64,000 nt of DNA from Paenibacillus amylolyticus (GCF_029689945.1 NZ_CP121451.1:6138001-6202000); one strand, 5' to 3'; counted from the first letter of the stretch, positions 8,374-18,358 are shown. Numbers and translations: made by a program. Notes: generated by a model from the letters alone, not told the origin.

Positions 8374-8925
8374 TTACTTCACGAACGTATTCTTCACACG
8401 CACCGACTTCAGGAAATACGGGATAAAGATGCAGCACGTTAGAATGGATCGTACGATCAGCTGAAAAGCCGGAGTTGCATCAAGCACATGTTGTTCTCTC
8501 GGGATTTCATTTCGTGCAATCAGAATCCAGGTCACGATGCTTATGATCACATTCATGATATACATCACCATCATCATACGTGGAAACTGTCTCTTCCGTT
8601 TATATAAAAGAATGAGATTCACGATAACGATTACCAATAGAATGGCACTGCTTATGAATCCAAACCACAGGAGTGGACGGATCATCTCTGTGTAAATCTG
8701 AGGATCGACACCACGGTCACCTTCCCATCTGGCAGGGTCCATGATGACATTCACCTGTGATACATCCGAGATGATTAACACCAGCGCAAGCCAAAGACTG
8801 ATCTGGATCAAAATAAGCCATCCGCCCAAGCCGGAGATACCAGGCCGTTCCGGTCTGATACCGGTTTTGGATTGCAGCGAGTTCATATCCGTATCTGTAT
8901 CCGAGTCACTGTATCTACGTTCCAT
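8374..8925 (-). CDS. DUF2569-like membrane protein
   Basis: The 183-residue protein has an acidic, Ser/Asp-rich N-terminus and four membrane segments. GLGGWLILIQISL before the first segment and the tail IPYFLKSVRVKNTFV are the DUF2569 signature. The ATG at 8925 follows AAGGAGG by five bases. The function of the family is not known. It is monocistronic. Confidence 0.75.
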   Translation of the reverse strand: MERRYSDSDTDTDMNSLQSKTGIRPERPGISGLGGWLILIQISLWLALVLIISDVSQVNVIMDPARWEGDRGVDPQIYTEMIRPLLWFGFISSAILLVIVIVNLILLYKRKRQFPRMMMVMYIMNVIISIVTWILIARNEIPREQHVLDATPAFQLIVRSILTCCIFIPYFLKSVRVKNTFVK

Positions 8926-9037
8926 TTCATCCTCCTTATACATTAGATAAAAGAAATACATTATACATTAAAATCCGGATTCGGTGTATTTAGAGGATGT
9001 AGAGAACATCTGGCCTAGGATATCCTCGCTTGAAGGT

Positions 9038-10905
9038 TTATGGCATCGCACGATTCATTACTGCTCCAAACAAATCCGCTGCAACACCACTTCCTGACCT
9101 CATAACATGTTCTGCATCCGTATGGTCAAATCCCATCCAGACCGCTGCCGTCCAGTTACTCGTATAGCCTACGAACCACAGATCCCGATTGGCTTCTCTT
9201 CCCACACCAGGTAACGCAGCCTGTGTTGTTCCTGTTTTACCCGCTACCTTGTGCTGACCTAACTGTGCACGTCTTCCAGTCCCCTGACTGATTACATTTT
9301 GCAGCATTCTGGTCATGTCATTCGCCGTGCTAGAGGAGATTACCTGCTTATTTTCCGACTTATGAGCATATATTGTTCGTCCACGGGAATCTGTAATTTG
9401 GCGTATCAGATGGGCCGTATTGAACTTGCCATTATTCGCAAAAACGGTATAGGCCTGCGCCATCTTCATCGGTGACACTCCCTGGTGCACACCTCCCAAG
9501 GCAATCGAGAGGTGACGATCTTCTTCCCCAGTTCAATACCAAGTCGTGCGGCAAATTGATGTGCTTCGTTAAGTCCGGTTTCATGAAGCAGCCATACGGC
9601 TGGGGCATTGATGGACTTTTGCAGGGCTTGGGTCATGGATATCGAACCACTGTAACGTCCACCCAGATTGCTGGGTTGATAGTTGCCATAACTCATGCGT
9701 TTATCCGGCAGTATGCTCGCTGGCTTAAACTTCCCCGACTCCAACGCCGGGCCATATGCAATAATCGGTTTGAACGAAGAGCCTGGCTGCCGTGCATCCA
9801 TCATGGCCCGGTTGATGCCCCCTTTTACGGGATTACGTCCCCCCATCATCGCTTTCACTTCACCGTTATGCTGGTCGATTATCACCATGCTTGCCTGGAC
9901 CTGCTCATCTTGACGATCATCAGGGAATCGGGTAGTGTCTGCAAAGGTTTCTTCCATCGCCAGTTGCGCCTTTTGGTCTAGCCCGGTTTGAATAACCCAG
10001 CCTGCCGATTGAATCTCCGCTTCACTTCTGCCTGTGAGCCGCGAAGCCTCCTGAATCACAGCATCCACGGCTGACACATATGCGGGCTGGCTCAAGCCCG
10101 ATGAAGTTGCTTCATCCAATACAGTTTCAGACGGCCTGTAATCGACACCTCGAGCTTCGAGCATCTGTTTTCGTGTAATTAGTCCCTGTTCATGCATGAG
10201 TCCAAGGATAACGGCACGTCTTTGTTTGGAAAGTTCAGGATGATCTACTGGATTGTATAGAGATGGACCTTTGGGTATTCCGGCCAATGTAGCCACCTGC
10301 CATAGTTGCAACTGGTGCATGTCCTTAATTCCAAAATACCACCAAGCTGCCGCTTTTACACCATACTGCTGACGTCCCATGTAGATCTGATTCAGATACA
10401 TTTCCAGAATGTCATCCTTGCTATATTTCTTCTCCAGGGCCATCGCAATCGATATCTCATTCACCTTTCGACTCAACGTTTTATCCCCATTCAAATACAG
10501 ATTTCTTGCCAGTTGCTGCGTGATGGAGCTTCCTCCCTGACTCAGATTCATATGTATAATGTCTTGCACCATGGCCCTGCCGAGCCCGATAAAATCCAAT
10601 CCATCATGGTTGTAGAAACGTCGATCTTCTGTAGCCAAAAAAGCCATCTTTAGTAAATCCGGCACAGCGTTCAGGTCAGCATATTCCGAATACCCTTTGG
10701 TCTGCGTGTGCAGCCTCGAAATTTCGGTCCCCTCTGCATTCGTAATAAGGGTTGAAGAGGCCACCTGCATGGCCTCTGGATGATTGCGAAGCATTCCTTC
10801 GCCATAAGTAATCAGATAGAGATAGAAAAAGGTTAACATCAAAACGGCAACGACTGCTGCATCAAATACGTAATACATGCATCGCTTGCTCCCGTGCTTC
10901 AACAT
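9038..10905 (-). CDS. Class A penicillin-binding protein (frameshifted in this sequence)
   Basis: The repaired 622-residue protein is a bifunctional peptidoglycan synthase. One membrane anchor lies at ~13-33. The GT51 glycosyltransferase domain has EDRRFYNHDGLDFIG (catalytic Glu93) and GGSSITQQLARN; the transpeptidase has S376 in GSSFKP, the SIN motif and KTGTT. The first frame runs off at 9466 and the second begins near 9499. Adding one base at 9519-9521 gives KKDRHLSIALGGVHQGVSP. It is the last gene of an operon with a VanR-like regulator, a sensor kinase and a truncated sensor; its AAGGAG site lies inside the end of the upstream gene. Control of cell-wall synthesis by that system is a likely role. 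Confidence 0.9.
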
Positions 10906-11543
10906 TCAGGCTCCTTGTGCACCCGTTCAATCGAAACTTCGTGCACCTGACTATCTCGTTGTGTAATCTCCAGAGCTTGATGAAGCAGCAATGTCTGTTC
11001 ATACGCCAACTTGACCCAATGCTGAACTTCCGCCTCGTCCTGGCACCGCCCTTGAATGATCTCATTCAGAGAAGATTGAATACCGTAGAGAGTAAGTTTT
11101 ATTGGGGTATCAAGCGGTGTAGAAACAGCCTGAGCGTTCTTCTTGTCTTCTTCATGCAGAAGAATCGCAATCGTATTCAGATTGGCTGCCATCTGTCGGA
11201 GTTCACCACCACTTAGAACATCAATTGTTCCCGGGTCGTGGCCCAATGCAAGTTCGGCTGTTCCTCGCGCAAGTTGATTGAGATCTTCCGCAATCTTCTG
11301 GGATCGAATCCAGAAAAAGACCGCAAACACGGCTCCGCCTATAAAGATGAAGAACGGCTTTGTCCCGATATGGTTGATTCCCCAATTCATCATACGCGTT
11401 ATCCATACAGTATTCGTAAGGACATGCTGATGTGCAAATCGCAGCACGTGATACACGACAAAAAGAAGGGCTGCGCTCAGTAACGCGCTTGCTCCTCCAA
11501 TGTATATGTATCCTAGTCTTACAGTACTGAATCGATTCTTCAT
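10899..11543 (-). CDS. Truncated sensor-like membrane protein, no kinase domain
   Basis: This 214-residue protein looks like the N-terminal half of the histidine kinase just upstream. Both have two membrane segments around a short external loop ending GINHIG / LVNHIG, then a HAMP-like stretch. Its last part, TPIKLTLYGIQSSLNEIIQG and then EVQHWVKLAYEQTLLLHQAL, aligns with the dimerisation helices of the kinase (TPLTSILGFLEYIEK, then MRYYVSIAYEKSLTLRKLID). The phosphorylated His and the whole ATP-binding domain are absent, and no frameshift explains this. It may pair with the kinase and change its activity. It overlaps the PBP gene by 7 bases. Confidence 0.7.
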   Translation of the reverse strand: MKNRFSTVRLGYIYIGGASALLSAALLFVVYHVLRFAHQHVLTNTVWITRMMNWGINHIGTKPFFIFIGGAVFAVFFWIRSQKIAEDLNQLARGTAELALGHDPGTIDVLSGGELRQMAANLNTIAILLHEEDKKNAQAVSTPLDTPIKLTLYGIQSSLNEIIQGRCQDEAEVQHWVKLAYEQTLLLHQALEITQRDSQVHEVSIERVHKEPEC

Positions 11544-11644
11544 ATTCGGTATCCTCCTCTATAGAACAATAAATAATAGAGGTAGCATACCGAATATTTC
11601 TTAATGAGGAAGTAGTTAACTTCTTACCAAAATCTTAATTATGA

Positions 11645-12773
11645 CTAAGCTGAGTAATTACTTGGCGGAGCAGCCGTTACAGGGAATCGGGTAACAAAAT
11701 CCGTTCTGCCATTATCACTGTAGGCAACGATACTTCCTCGGTGTAATTCAATCATCGATTTGGCAATTGCCAAACCGAGACCTGTACCTCCCGTTTCACG
11801 TGAACGGGATTTATCTACACGATAGAATCGATCAAATAGATGGGGCAGATCCTGCGCCGGAATCGGTTCACCATAATTACTGATACGGACTACAGCCTCT
11901 TTACCTTCAAGAGCCAACCCAATCTCCATGAGTTTACCTTGGGAACCATACCGAATGGCATTGCTGAACAGATTCTCATACGCTCTTACAAGCTCCCCCG
12001 GAGCAGCTTGTATCCATAGCGGCTCTTGCCCGCCGACGATCTTGTAGTTCATGCCAGCATCCTCCAGCATGGGAGTAAACTCTTCAGCCAACTGCATCAG
12101 AAACGAATTCAGATTCAACGCTTCCAAAGACAACGGAAGACTCCGCCACTCACACGTGTATATTCGAACAAGTCATCGATCAACTTACGAAGAGTCAGGG
12201 ACTTCTCATAGGCGATGCTAACGTAGTAGCGCATCTCAATCTCATCCTGGTAGCGATCCTTCTCGATGTACTCCAGAAAACCCAGAATAGAAGTGAGCGG
12301 TGTTCTCAGATCATGTGATATCCCCGTAATCAGATCATTTTTGGCAGCAACTGCATTACGTTCTTCCTGAAGCGATAACTGCAATTGTTCAGCCATCTGA
12401 TTAATGCTTGCAGCCACCACTCCGAACTCATCCGAGGTCTTCACTTCGATGCGATGGGATAACTCTCCTTTGGCAACCTCCTGAATTCCTGCTGTTATTC
12501 CATCCAGAACCCGCATCACCTTGCGAGAGAACAGGAAAAAAACAGCACAAAACTGAGCACGCCTACCACAATCATCAAAGGCATCGAACCGATATGATTC
12601 ACCAACCACCTGATCCCTTGGGCCGGAATGGAATAATTCGGATACGCCTGAGATTCTAGGATGGTCTGCCCCACCTGACTGCCCCCGTACAAAATAACTG
12701 CAGTTAATATGCCGCTCAGCAGAAATGCATAAATAAATTTCCATCGGACTGTATTAATCAGCTTTGAATTCAT
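11645..12773 (-). CDS. VanS-like sensor histidine kinase (two frameshifts in this sequence)
   Basis: The repaired 376-residue kinase has membrane segments at ~12-32 and ~72-90 around a short external loop, a HAMP domain, the H-box GISHDLRTPLTSIL, an N-box LFSNAIRYG and the G-box GGTGLGLAIAKS. Two single-base losses split it: one T missing from a run (plus-strand A run 12536-12542), repaired to FFFLFSRK, and one G missing at 12143-12144, repaired to VSGGSLPLSLEAL. The ATG at 12773 has GGGAG nine bases upstream. It follows its response regulator by ~55 bases. The small external loop suggests it senses something in or at the membrane, as VanS/BceS-like kinases do. Confidence 0.88.
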
Positions 12774-12828
12774 AATCGGAACTCCCTGCCTGTGTTCATG
12801 TCGCATGACATCCTGTGGATGTACATGT

Positions 12829-13533
12829 TTATTGCGGTTTGATCATCTTGTAACCAACACCCCATACGGTCTGAATGAACTTGGGATGTTTGCTATCAAG
12901 TTCAATCTTCTCACGAATCTTGCGTATATGCACCATGACGGTATTGTTTGACTCCATGAATTCTTCCTTCCAAACCTGGCGATAGATCTGTTCCATACTG
13001 AGTACTGAACCCTGATGGCGTGCCAGTAATTCGAGAACAGCAAATTCACGCGGAGTCAGACGAACCGGCTGCTCATCCACCCAGACTTCATGTGTATCGG
13101 TATTAATGACCAGATCATCAATAATCCACTCGTGCTCCGTGTTCTCCCGACCTTCATTGAAGGTATGGTACCTGCGTAGCTGGGATTTCGCCCTTGCGAC
13201 AAGTTCAAGCGGGTTAAACGGTTTGGTCACATAATCATCAGCACCAATGCTTAGCCCGGTGATCTTATCCATATCCATACTTTTGGCGGATAGCATAATG
13301 ATCGGCATTTTCTGCTCTTCCCGAATTTTCATGCAAGCTTCAATTCCGTCCATATTCGGCATCATCACATCCAGAATAATGAGATCGATTGACTCTTTTT
13401 TCAATTGTTCCAGTGCCTCAAGCCCATCATTCGCAGTGAGAATCCGATACCCCTCGTTGCCAAAATAGATCTCCATTAGTTTAATAATCTCCTGCTCATC
13501 ATCCACAAGCAGAATGGTTGCTGGCTGTGCCAC
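12829..13533 (-). CDS. VanR-like OmpR-family response regulator
   Basis: The 234-residue regulator has a receiver domain (acidic pair VDDEQE, phosphoacceptor Asp in LIILDVMMP, Lys in VTKPFNP) and a winged-helix DNA-binding domain (RLTPREFAVLELLA, then NNTVMVHIRKIREKIE and VWGVGYKM). It starts at a GTG (13533) with AAGGAA upstream. It heads the operon regulator-kinase-truncated sensor-PBP and most likely controls that operon and other envelope genes. Similarity is to the VanR/PhoB group; there are no vanHAX-type genes nearby. Confidence 0.92.
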   Translation of the reverse strand: MAQPATILLVDDEQEIIKLMEIYFGNEGYRILTANDGLEALEQLKKESIDLIILDVMMPNMDGIEACMKIREEQKMPIIMLSAKSMDMDKITGLSIGADDYVTKPFNPLELVARAKSQLRRYHTFNEGRENTEHEWIIDDLVINTDTHEVWVDEQPVRLTPREFAVLELLARHQGSVLSMEQIYRQVWKEEFMESNNTVMVHIRKIREKIELDSKHPKFIQTVWGVGYKMIKPQ

Positions 13534-13558
13534 GGCATTATTCCTTCCCTTCCGTAAT

Positions 13559-14569
13559 TCATGATCTGTTCAAAGTATACCACCGAGGGATGAAACTGCG
13601 AAAATCATCGTGATCTTCACGGACACGCTCGATCCTGGTCATCATCTCATGTGTCTCTTCCGGCTTCACCTGCTGAATCCATACCACAGAGGACACCAGC
13701 GCCATGGCCGTATACAGCGAATACAATCTCCAGAATAACTCATCCGGTTCATGACCATTGAAATAACCCTGAATCTGACCTATCGAATACGGAATACTGA
13801 TCTCCGAAGCAAACAAACCCAGCTTCAAAAATTCATGAATGGGATCACCTTGATCATACCGATTAAAATCAATTACTCCTGCGAGCTTATCCTGCCTAAC
13901 AACAAGATTGCTCGGGTGGAAGTCATCATGCTGAAATCCATCCGGCCGACTTTTCATCCAACTAAGATGGTCTGCGATAAATGTTAGAATAGCCCGATCC
14001 TCTTTCATCACAATAGGGCACTGTTTATAACGCTCTACGTAACGTTGATGCTTCGTGCTCTTGCGTATGTACCATGATTCGGTCTGTTCCTCCATCGGAC
14101 ACTGGTGAATCAGCTGCAACTGCGCTCCTGCTTCGAATCCAACGGCCCACTGTTGCTGTTCATTCAGTTGAGGCAGTCTCTCGGAAGCATCTTCGCCTTC
14201 AATATAGCTAAGAATCATATACCCGTGCTTCTCATCCAATCTACCTATGCCCAGCGCTGCTGGACACAGTACACCTAATTGTTGCATGCTCTTCAAGCAT
14301 TGATATTCCTTTTGCTTCATCCATTTTTCAGCAACATCATATACCCTCACCAACACATGGCCTTGGCCAGGGACAAACATTTTGAATTTAGCATCCGCGG
14401 AATACCCCTTCATAACCGGTTCAATCCACGTAGCCTGACCAAGTTCAGGAATCCGTTTTAACCTGTCAATCCACGTATTGTCCTTCGATGCATTCCATGC
14501 CTTGTGTTGCTCCATGTCCCGAATCCCCGTCATTTCACGTATAACGTGCTGTATCGTCGGTCTATTCAT
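13559..14569 (-). CDS. APH-family (aminoglycoside phosphotransferase-like) kinase
   Basis: The 336-residue protein has the choline/aminoglycoside kinase fold: a nucleotide-binding N-lobe (KMFVPGQGHVLVRVYD), then the catalytic loop FQHDDFHPSNLVV and the metal-binding GVIDFNRYDQGDP. The ~45-residue N-terminus before the N-lobe is not typical. Many such genes in Bacillales phosphorylate small metabolites, not drugs, so resistance should not be assumed. It lies between the response-regulator gene and a DinB gene on the same strand. Confidence 0.8.
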   Translation of the reverse strand: MNRPTIQHVIREMTGIRDMEQHKAWNASKDNTWIDRLKRIPELGQATWIEPVMKGYSADAKFKMFVPGQGHVLVRVYDVAEKWMKQKEYQCLKSMQQLGVLCPAALGIGRLDEKHGYMILSYIEGEDASERLPQLNEQQQWAVGFEAGAQLQLIHQCPMEEQTESWYIRKSTKHQRYVERYKQCPIVMKEDRAILTFIADHLSWMKSRPDGFQHDDFHPSNLVVRQDKLAGVIDFNRYDQGDPIHEFLKLGLFASEISIPYSIGQIQGYFNGHEPDELFWRLYSLYTAMALVSSVVWIQQVKPEETHEMMTRIERVREDHDDFRSFIPRWYTLNRS

Positions 14570-14621
14570 GCTTTAACCCAAGATGTTTCCTATAACATGC
14601 TTATATGTATTCCATTCATTT

Positions 14622-15089
14622 CTATTTAAAAAGCACTGATTCGGGTTCTTTGCCTGTCAGGGTCAGCATCGTGTACAATTGTCCCCTGTGATGATATACA
14701 TGCCCCATAATCTCAAGCAACCACTCCAGCCGACTATAGGATGCTCCCCAATACGAATCCGTCACTTGCAGTAACTCTTCCGTATTAAATTGCCTGTACC
14801 GTTGGTATAGATACATCTGGTTATCAATGAGAGCCTGCTTGATCTCACGAAGCGTATGCACCTGATTCTCTGCATAGAATTGAGCCATCTCTTCCTCCGA
14901 TGCACCTTCGGAAATATAAACATCCGCTCGGCAGATCACAGACAGATGGGCCAGTAGTTCTCCAACAGGCCGTTTACCTTCAATTGGAGTCAAGGCCAAA
15001 TCTTCTTCCGACAGCTGATCACATATTTCAATCAACGATGTCACGGCCACGTCAATATGTTTGAATGCAGATTGAATCAACAGATACAC
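14622..15089 (-). CDS. DinB/YfiT-type putative metal-dependent hydrolase or thiol transferase
   Basis: The 155-residue four-helix protein carries the three metal-binding His of the DinB superfamily: one in GELLAHLSV and two in GHVYHHRGQLYTML. DinB-fold proteins include bacillithiol transferases; the exact reaction here is not known. The next gene on the strand is the APH-like kinase 52 bases on. Confidence 0.8.
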   Translation of the reverse strand: MYLLIQSAFKHIDVAVTSLIEICDQLSEEDLALTPIEGKRPVGELLAHLSVICRADVYISEGASEEEMAQFYAENQVHTLREIKQALIDNQMYLYQRYRQFNTEELLQVTDSYWGASYSRLEWLLEIMGHVYHHRGQLYTMLTLTGKEPESVLFK

Positions 15090-15264
15090 TTCCTTTTCAT
15101 CCCATTATACAGAACGTATGATCGCTTTTCAATCAAAATATCCCTCCCTAATATATAAACAAGTTATACCCCATATCTAGCAATTGACGGACAAAAAAGT
15201 CCTGCCTCCTTTTTATAGACGGGATTCAGGACATTTTGTTGCTTGTATGCGTTCAAATCATTGC

Positions 15265-16206
15265 TCAACTTGAATATAACGAACAATACGTTTGCTCGAA
15301 TCGTCCAGCCTCCAGGTCAGACTTGCGAATGAAAAATTGCAGTTCCCCGCAATCCCACCATTGGAAACCTATGGCATCATGTGTATCTATCTTCAACAAC
15401 AGCAGCGTATCGGATAGTTCCTGCCATGTCCGATCCTCATCTCCGCCGTAATACTTGGTCAGCTTATCTTCACACGCCTGCTCATTATTATCATACTCTT
15501 CGCCCAGTGCGATCTGCAATAAGGCCCGATGCTCGGCATCCGGATGCTGCCCATCAGGATATCCAAACATACCACCCCAGTTCAGCGTACTTGGATGATT
15601 CCAGCTTGACTCGAATTCAAGGTATCGGTCATACAGACTTACTTCCGCTTCAGTCTCATCGGACCCAAGCTGAGGCTCCGAGAGTTCATTCAGTGCATTG
15701 ACATCAATATATGCATATGTAGGAAACTCAAGATTAGGCAGCACGGTCACCGAATGTGCAACAAACGGAGCTCCACCCAGCGCAGTATCCCCTTCAGGTT
15801 CTCGCCTGATGAGGTTGTGAGAACTCGGCTCAAAAATCACACGATGTTCAATGGGACAAGCAGTTTCATCCGTACCAACGAAAAAGTATAACATTCCACG
15901 TTCAGGCAAAGTCCCTCGCCCGTCATTTGGCGTGTATGGCGACAAATCCACCAGGTTCAACTGGGCCAGGAAAGTCATTGGAACGCCTTCTTTGGTTACG
16001 GGCCATTCCATGCGACTTGGCAGATCTGGATGTCCACCCACACGTGAGTTTCCTGTCCTGCGGTATTCGTCCAGTGTGGATACATCGAGGCGAATTCCCC
16101 AGCGGCTTGAGGACAACAGCAGATCGGCAGCAACTCCCAAACCATATTCCTCAAGTGTTTTACGGGCTTTTCTGGTCAGACGTTCACATTGTTCTGGCTT
16201 AATCAT
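15265..16206 (-). CDS. YwqG family protein (DUF1963)
   Basis: The 313-residue protein shows the DUF1963 pattern: SRVGGHPDLPSRMEWP near residue 65, PMTFLAQLNLVDL, and a C-terminal LLLKIDTHDAIGFQWWDCG followed by LQFFIRK. I use the ATG at 16206, which has GGGGAGG seven bases upstream. Proteins of this family have no assigned activity. A long copy of the dispersed repeat lies in its leader. Confidence 0.83.
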   Translation of the reverse strand: MIKPEQCERLTRKARKTLEEYGLGVAADLLLSSSRWGIRLDVSTLDEYRRTGNSRVGGHPDLPSRMEWPVTKEGVPMTFLAQLNLVDLSPYTPNDGRGTLPERGMLYFFVGTDETACPIEHRVIFEPSSHNLIRREPEGDTALGGAPFVAHSVTVLPNLEFPTYAYIDVNALNELSEPQLGSDETEAEVSLYDRYLEFESSWNHPSTLNWGGMFGYPDGQHPDAEHRALLQIALGEEYDNNEQACEDKLTKYYGGDEDRTWQELSDTLLLLKIDTHDAIGFQWWDCGELQFFIRKSDLEAGRFEQTYCSLYSS

Positions 16207-16295
16207 ATAGATCCTCCCCTTTAGACAATACACCTATGCTGAGACATATTCAGGTTCACACCTGTATATTCTTCCGCCCGTACGTCTTTCCCTGC

Positions 16296-16534
16296 TTCTA
16301 TATAAATTGAACCTAAGAATATTTTACACTTACCACTCCGATGAGAGACAACCTTCCGATCGCTGTTATCCCCAGAATTTTTTAGATTCACCTTTGCAAA
16401 GGTAAAAATCCGGGGATAGCGTATGCTTCCGATGTAGCTTTCTTGCAGAAAGCTTGCAGGCGAACGCTTCGCTTCTTCAGGTTCTTTCTGTCCTCTACGT
16501 TCTCGTGTAAATGTGTTGTTCAATTTATATAGAA
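16296..16534 (-). repeat. Dispersed inverted-repeat element, longest copy (A)
   Basis: Perfect 17-bp terminal inverted repeats (TTCTATATAAATTGAAC at 16296-16312, its complement at 16518-16534) enclose a second pair, ATTTTACACT (16321-16330) and CGTGTAAAT (16504-16512). Inside, read on the - strand, are a palindrome around AGCGAAGCGTTCGCT, a stem AAGCTTT/AAAGCTT, and a hairpin at 16366-16418 with outer arms TATCCCC/GGGGATA and inner arms ACCTTT/AAAGGT. The element reads toward the ywqG-like gene, and its outer edge touches the amt terminator. No coding capacity is credible. Confidence 0.85.
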
Positions 16535-16560
16535 AAAAAGACTGACTCTCCTTGTCAGTC
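16533..16560 (-). terminator. Intrinsic terminator after the ammonium transporter gene
   Basis: On the - strand GACTGAC and GTCAGTC pair around a 7-base loop and are followed by seven T. Confidence 0.9.
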
Positions 16561-16583
16561 TACTTCTTTACCCTTTATTCCAT

Positions 16584-17873
16584 TTAACGATTTGGATCAG
16601 ACGAATTTTCCTGGTAGGCACGCATATGCTCCTCACCGTCCAGGAATTCATGGGCTTGATGGGCTGCCATCACACCATGATAGCTGATATCCAGACCCAG
16701 ATCCTCCTCTTCTTCTGTCGAACGTACAGGCACAATTTTGCCAATAAGCTTTAACCCGATCCAGGTCATGGCGAATCCCCAGATGACCAGAGCTGTAAGG
16801 CCAAGTGCTTGTACACCCAGCAACCTCCAGCCGCCGCCCATAAATAATCCACCATCCGTGGCAAACAGACCTACTGCAATCGTGCCCCACATTCCTGATG
16901 CGGCATGCACCGGGAAAGCACCAACTGGATCATCAATCTGCCGACGGTCCAGCCAGTTGGTGGCAGCCATCATCAATAAGCCGGATACGGCCCCAATGAA
17001 TATCGCGGCTACATCACCAACAAAAGCACAGCCTGCCGTAATTCCGACCAGCCCCGCAAGCGAACCGTTAATGACCGATGGTGCATCTGAACGATTGAAG
17101 CGGAATAACGTGTACAGCAACGTAACTGCACCACCCGAAGCCGCGGATAACATCGTGACAATCGCAATGTGACCAATTCTTACATCCGTCGCGCTGAGTG
17201 TACTGCCCGCATTGAAGCCAAACCAGCCGAACCATAACAGAAATGCTCCTACAGATGCCAGTGGCAGATTGCTTGGAAGTGCAATGGCACTTACGCCAAG
17301 CGGCGTGTATTTGCCTTTACGCGGACCAATAATAATCGCAGCAGCGAGTGCCGAGAATCCGCCAAGCGCATGGATGACAGCCGAACCGGCAAAGTCCTGC
17401 ATTCCCAACTGACTCAGCCAGCCGCCGCCCCATGCCCAGTGTCCACCAATTGGATAGATGATCGCCGTCATCAATATGATATACAGAAGATAAGCCCGGA
17501 AGTTGATCCGCTCGGCTACCGCTCCTGAAACGATGGATATAACGGCAATGGTAAAGGCAGCCTGGAACAACCAGAATGTCTCCAGAGATACCGGCACGTC
17601 CAGATGTGACAAATCCCCGTTCAGGAAAAATCCCGTTACTCCCGCAAAACCGCCAACGTCTGAACCATACATAAGTCCAAACCCGATGGCATAAAACAGC
17701 AATGTTCCAATCGTAATGTCCGCAAAAACCTTCATAATAATGTTCACACTATTTTTATAACGTACAAAGCCAGCCTCTAGCAGGGCGAATCCACCCTCCA
17801 TCAATAAAATCATCGCTGCACTAAGTACGACCCAAACCGTATCGATCCCGGTGCTTAACGTCTCCAAAGTCAT
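16584..17873 (-). CDS. amt: Ammonium transporter, Amt family
   Basis: The 429-residue protein has 11 membrane segments. Family motifs include DTVWVVLSAAMILLMEGGFALLEAG at the start, GHWAWGGGWL, the His-bearing AGSAVIHALGG, GWFGFNAGS and the second His in GAFPVHAASGMWGT. It imports ammonium. The C-terminus (STEEEEDLGLDISYHG) is the region that binds PII proteins in relatives. It overlaps by 4 bases a coiled-coil gene upstream; unlike B. subtilis nrgAB, no PII gene is adjacent. Confidence 0.93.
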   Translation of the reverse strand: MTLETLSTGIDTVWVVLSAAMILLMEGGFALLEAGFVRYKNSVNIIMKVFADITIGTLLFYAIGFGLMYGSDVGGFAGVTGFFLNGDLSHLDVPVSLETFWLFQAAFTIAVISIVSGAVAERINFRAYLLYIILMTAIIYPIGGHWAWGGGWLSQLGMQDFAGSAVIHALGGFSALAAAIIIGPRKGKYTPLGVSAIALPSNLPLASVGAFLLWFGWFGFNAGSTLSATDVRIGHIAIVTMLSAASGGAVTLLYTLFRFNRSDAPSVINGSLAGLVGITAGCAFVGDVAAIFIGAVSGLLMMAATNWLDRRQIDDPVGAFPVHAASGMWGTIAVGLFATDGGLFMGGGWRLLGVQALGLTALVIWGFAMTWIGLKLIGKIVPVRSTEEEEDLGLDISYHGVMAAHQAHEFLDGEEHMRAYQENSSDPNR

Positions 17874-18289
17874 GTTGCTGCATCCTCCGTTTCACTAAGC
17901 TGTCTAAGCTCACGGATTGTATCGGGCGCAAGCTCAATCTCGTCCCGCTCAATGCTGTCCGGATGTTTAATTCGTTCTGCGATCAGATCCAATTCACGTA
18001 TGCGCCTGCGAATCTGTTCCATCTTGCGAAAACGTTCCTTCACCTGAACCATATATTCCACCGCCTGATGATGGGATGCCGGGCGTCCGGCAAACCATTT
18101 GCGTACGGTCGACAACGATTGATAAGCGATCTCTTCCGCTCGACGCTTTTGTTCGAACTGTTCGATCTTCTGCTTGAGCGTTTGGATTTCATTTTCTTTT
18201 TTGACCTTCAGCCGTTCGATAAGGTACAATAAATCGGACGATGATATTTGCAATGCTGTATGGTGATACACCTCGTCGATTACTAACAT
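17870..18289 (-). CDS. Coiled-coil protein of unknown function, first gene of the amt operon
   Basis: I do not recognise this 139-residue protein. It is highly charged and mostly helical, with long heptad-like stretches (IERLKVKKENEIQTLKQKIEQFE and KMEQIRRRIRELDLIAERIK). It has no signal peptide or membrane segment. A consensus promoter precedes it and its stop overlaps the amt start (ATGA), so the two are coupled. A role in controlling or anchoring the transporter is inference from position only. Confidence 0.7.
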   Translation of the reverse strand: MLVIDEVYHHTALQISSSDLLYLIERLKVKKENEIQTLKQKIEQFEQKRRAEEIAYQSLSTVRKWFAGRPASHHQAVEYMVQVKERFRKMEQIRRRIRELDLIAERIKHPDSIERDEIELAPDTIRELRQLSETEDAAT

Positions 18290-18330
18290 ATCATGTCAGG
18301 ACTCCTTACATCTAAAGTTACTTGTTACCG

Positions 18331-18358
18331 ATTATAGTTTGCCGGGTCTGTCCGTCAA
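18331..18358 (-). promoter_or_regulatory. SigA-type promoter of the amt operon
   Basis: On the - strand TTGACG and TATAAT are separated by 16 bases, about 45 bases upstream of the coiled-coil gene start. No clear TnrA-type inverted repeat was recognised. Confidence 0.75.

Noticed and set aside
12829..13533. Glycopeptide resistance (van) locus
   Set aside because: Regulator and kinase are VanRS-like but no vanH, vanA/B-type ligase or vanX gene is present.
13559..14569. Aminoglycoside resistance gene
   Set aside because: Only the general APH fold is seen; many such kinases act on metabolites, so a resistance name is not supported.
16221..16523. Open frame of ~100 codons on the - strand
   Set aside because: It is a translation of repeat copy A; the same peptide fragments appear upstream of the HAD gene because copy C is also open. 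It has no ribosome binding site and differs between copies.
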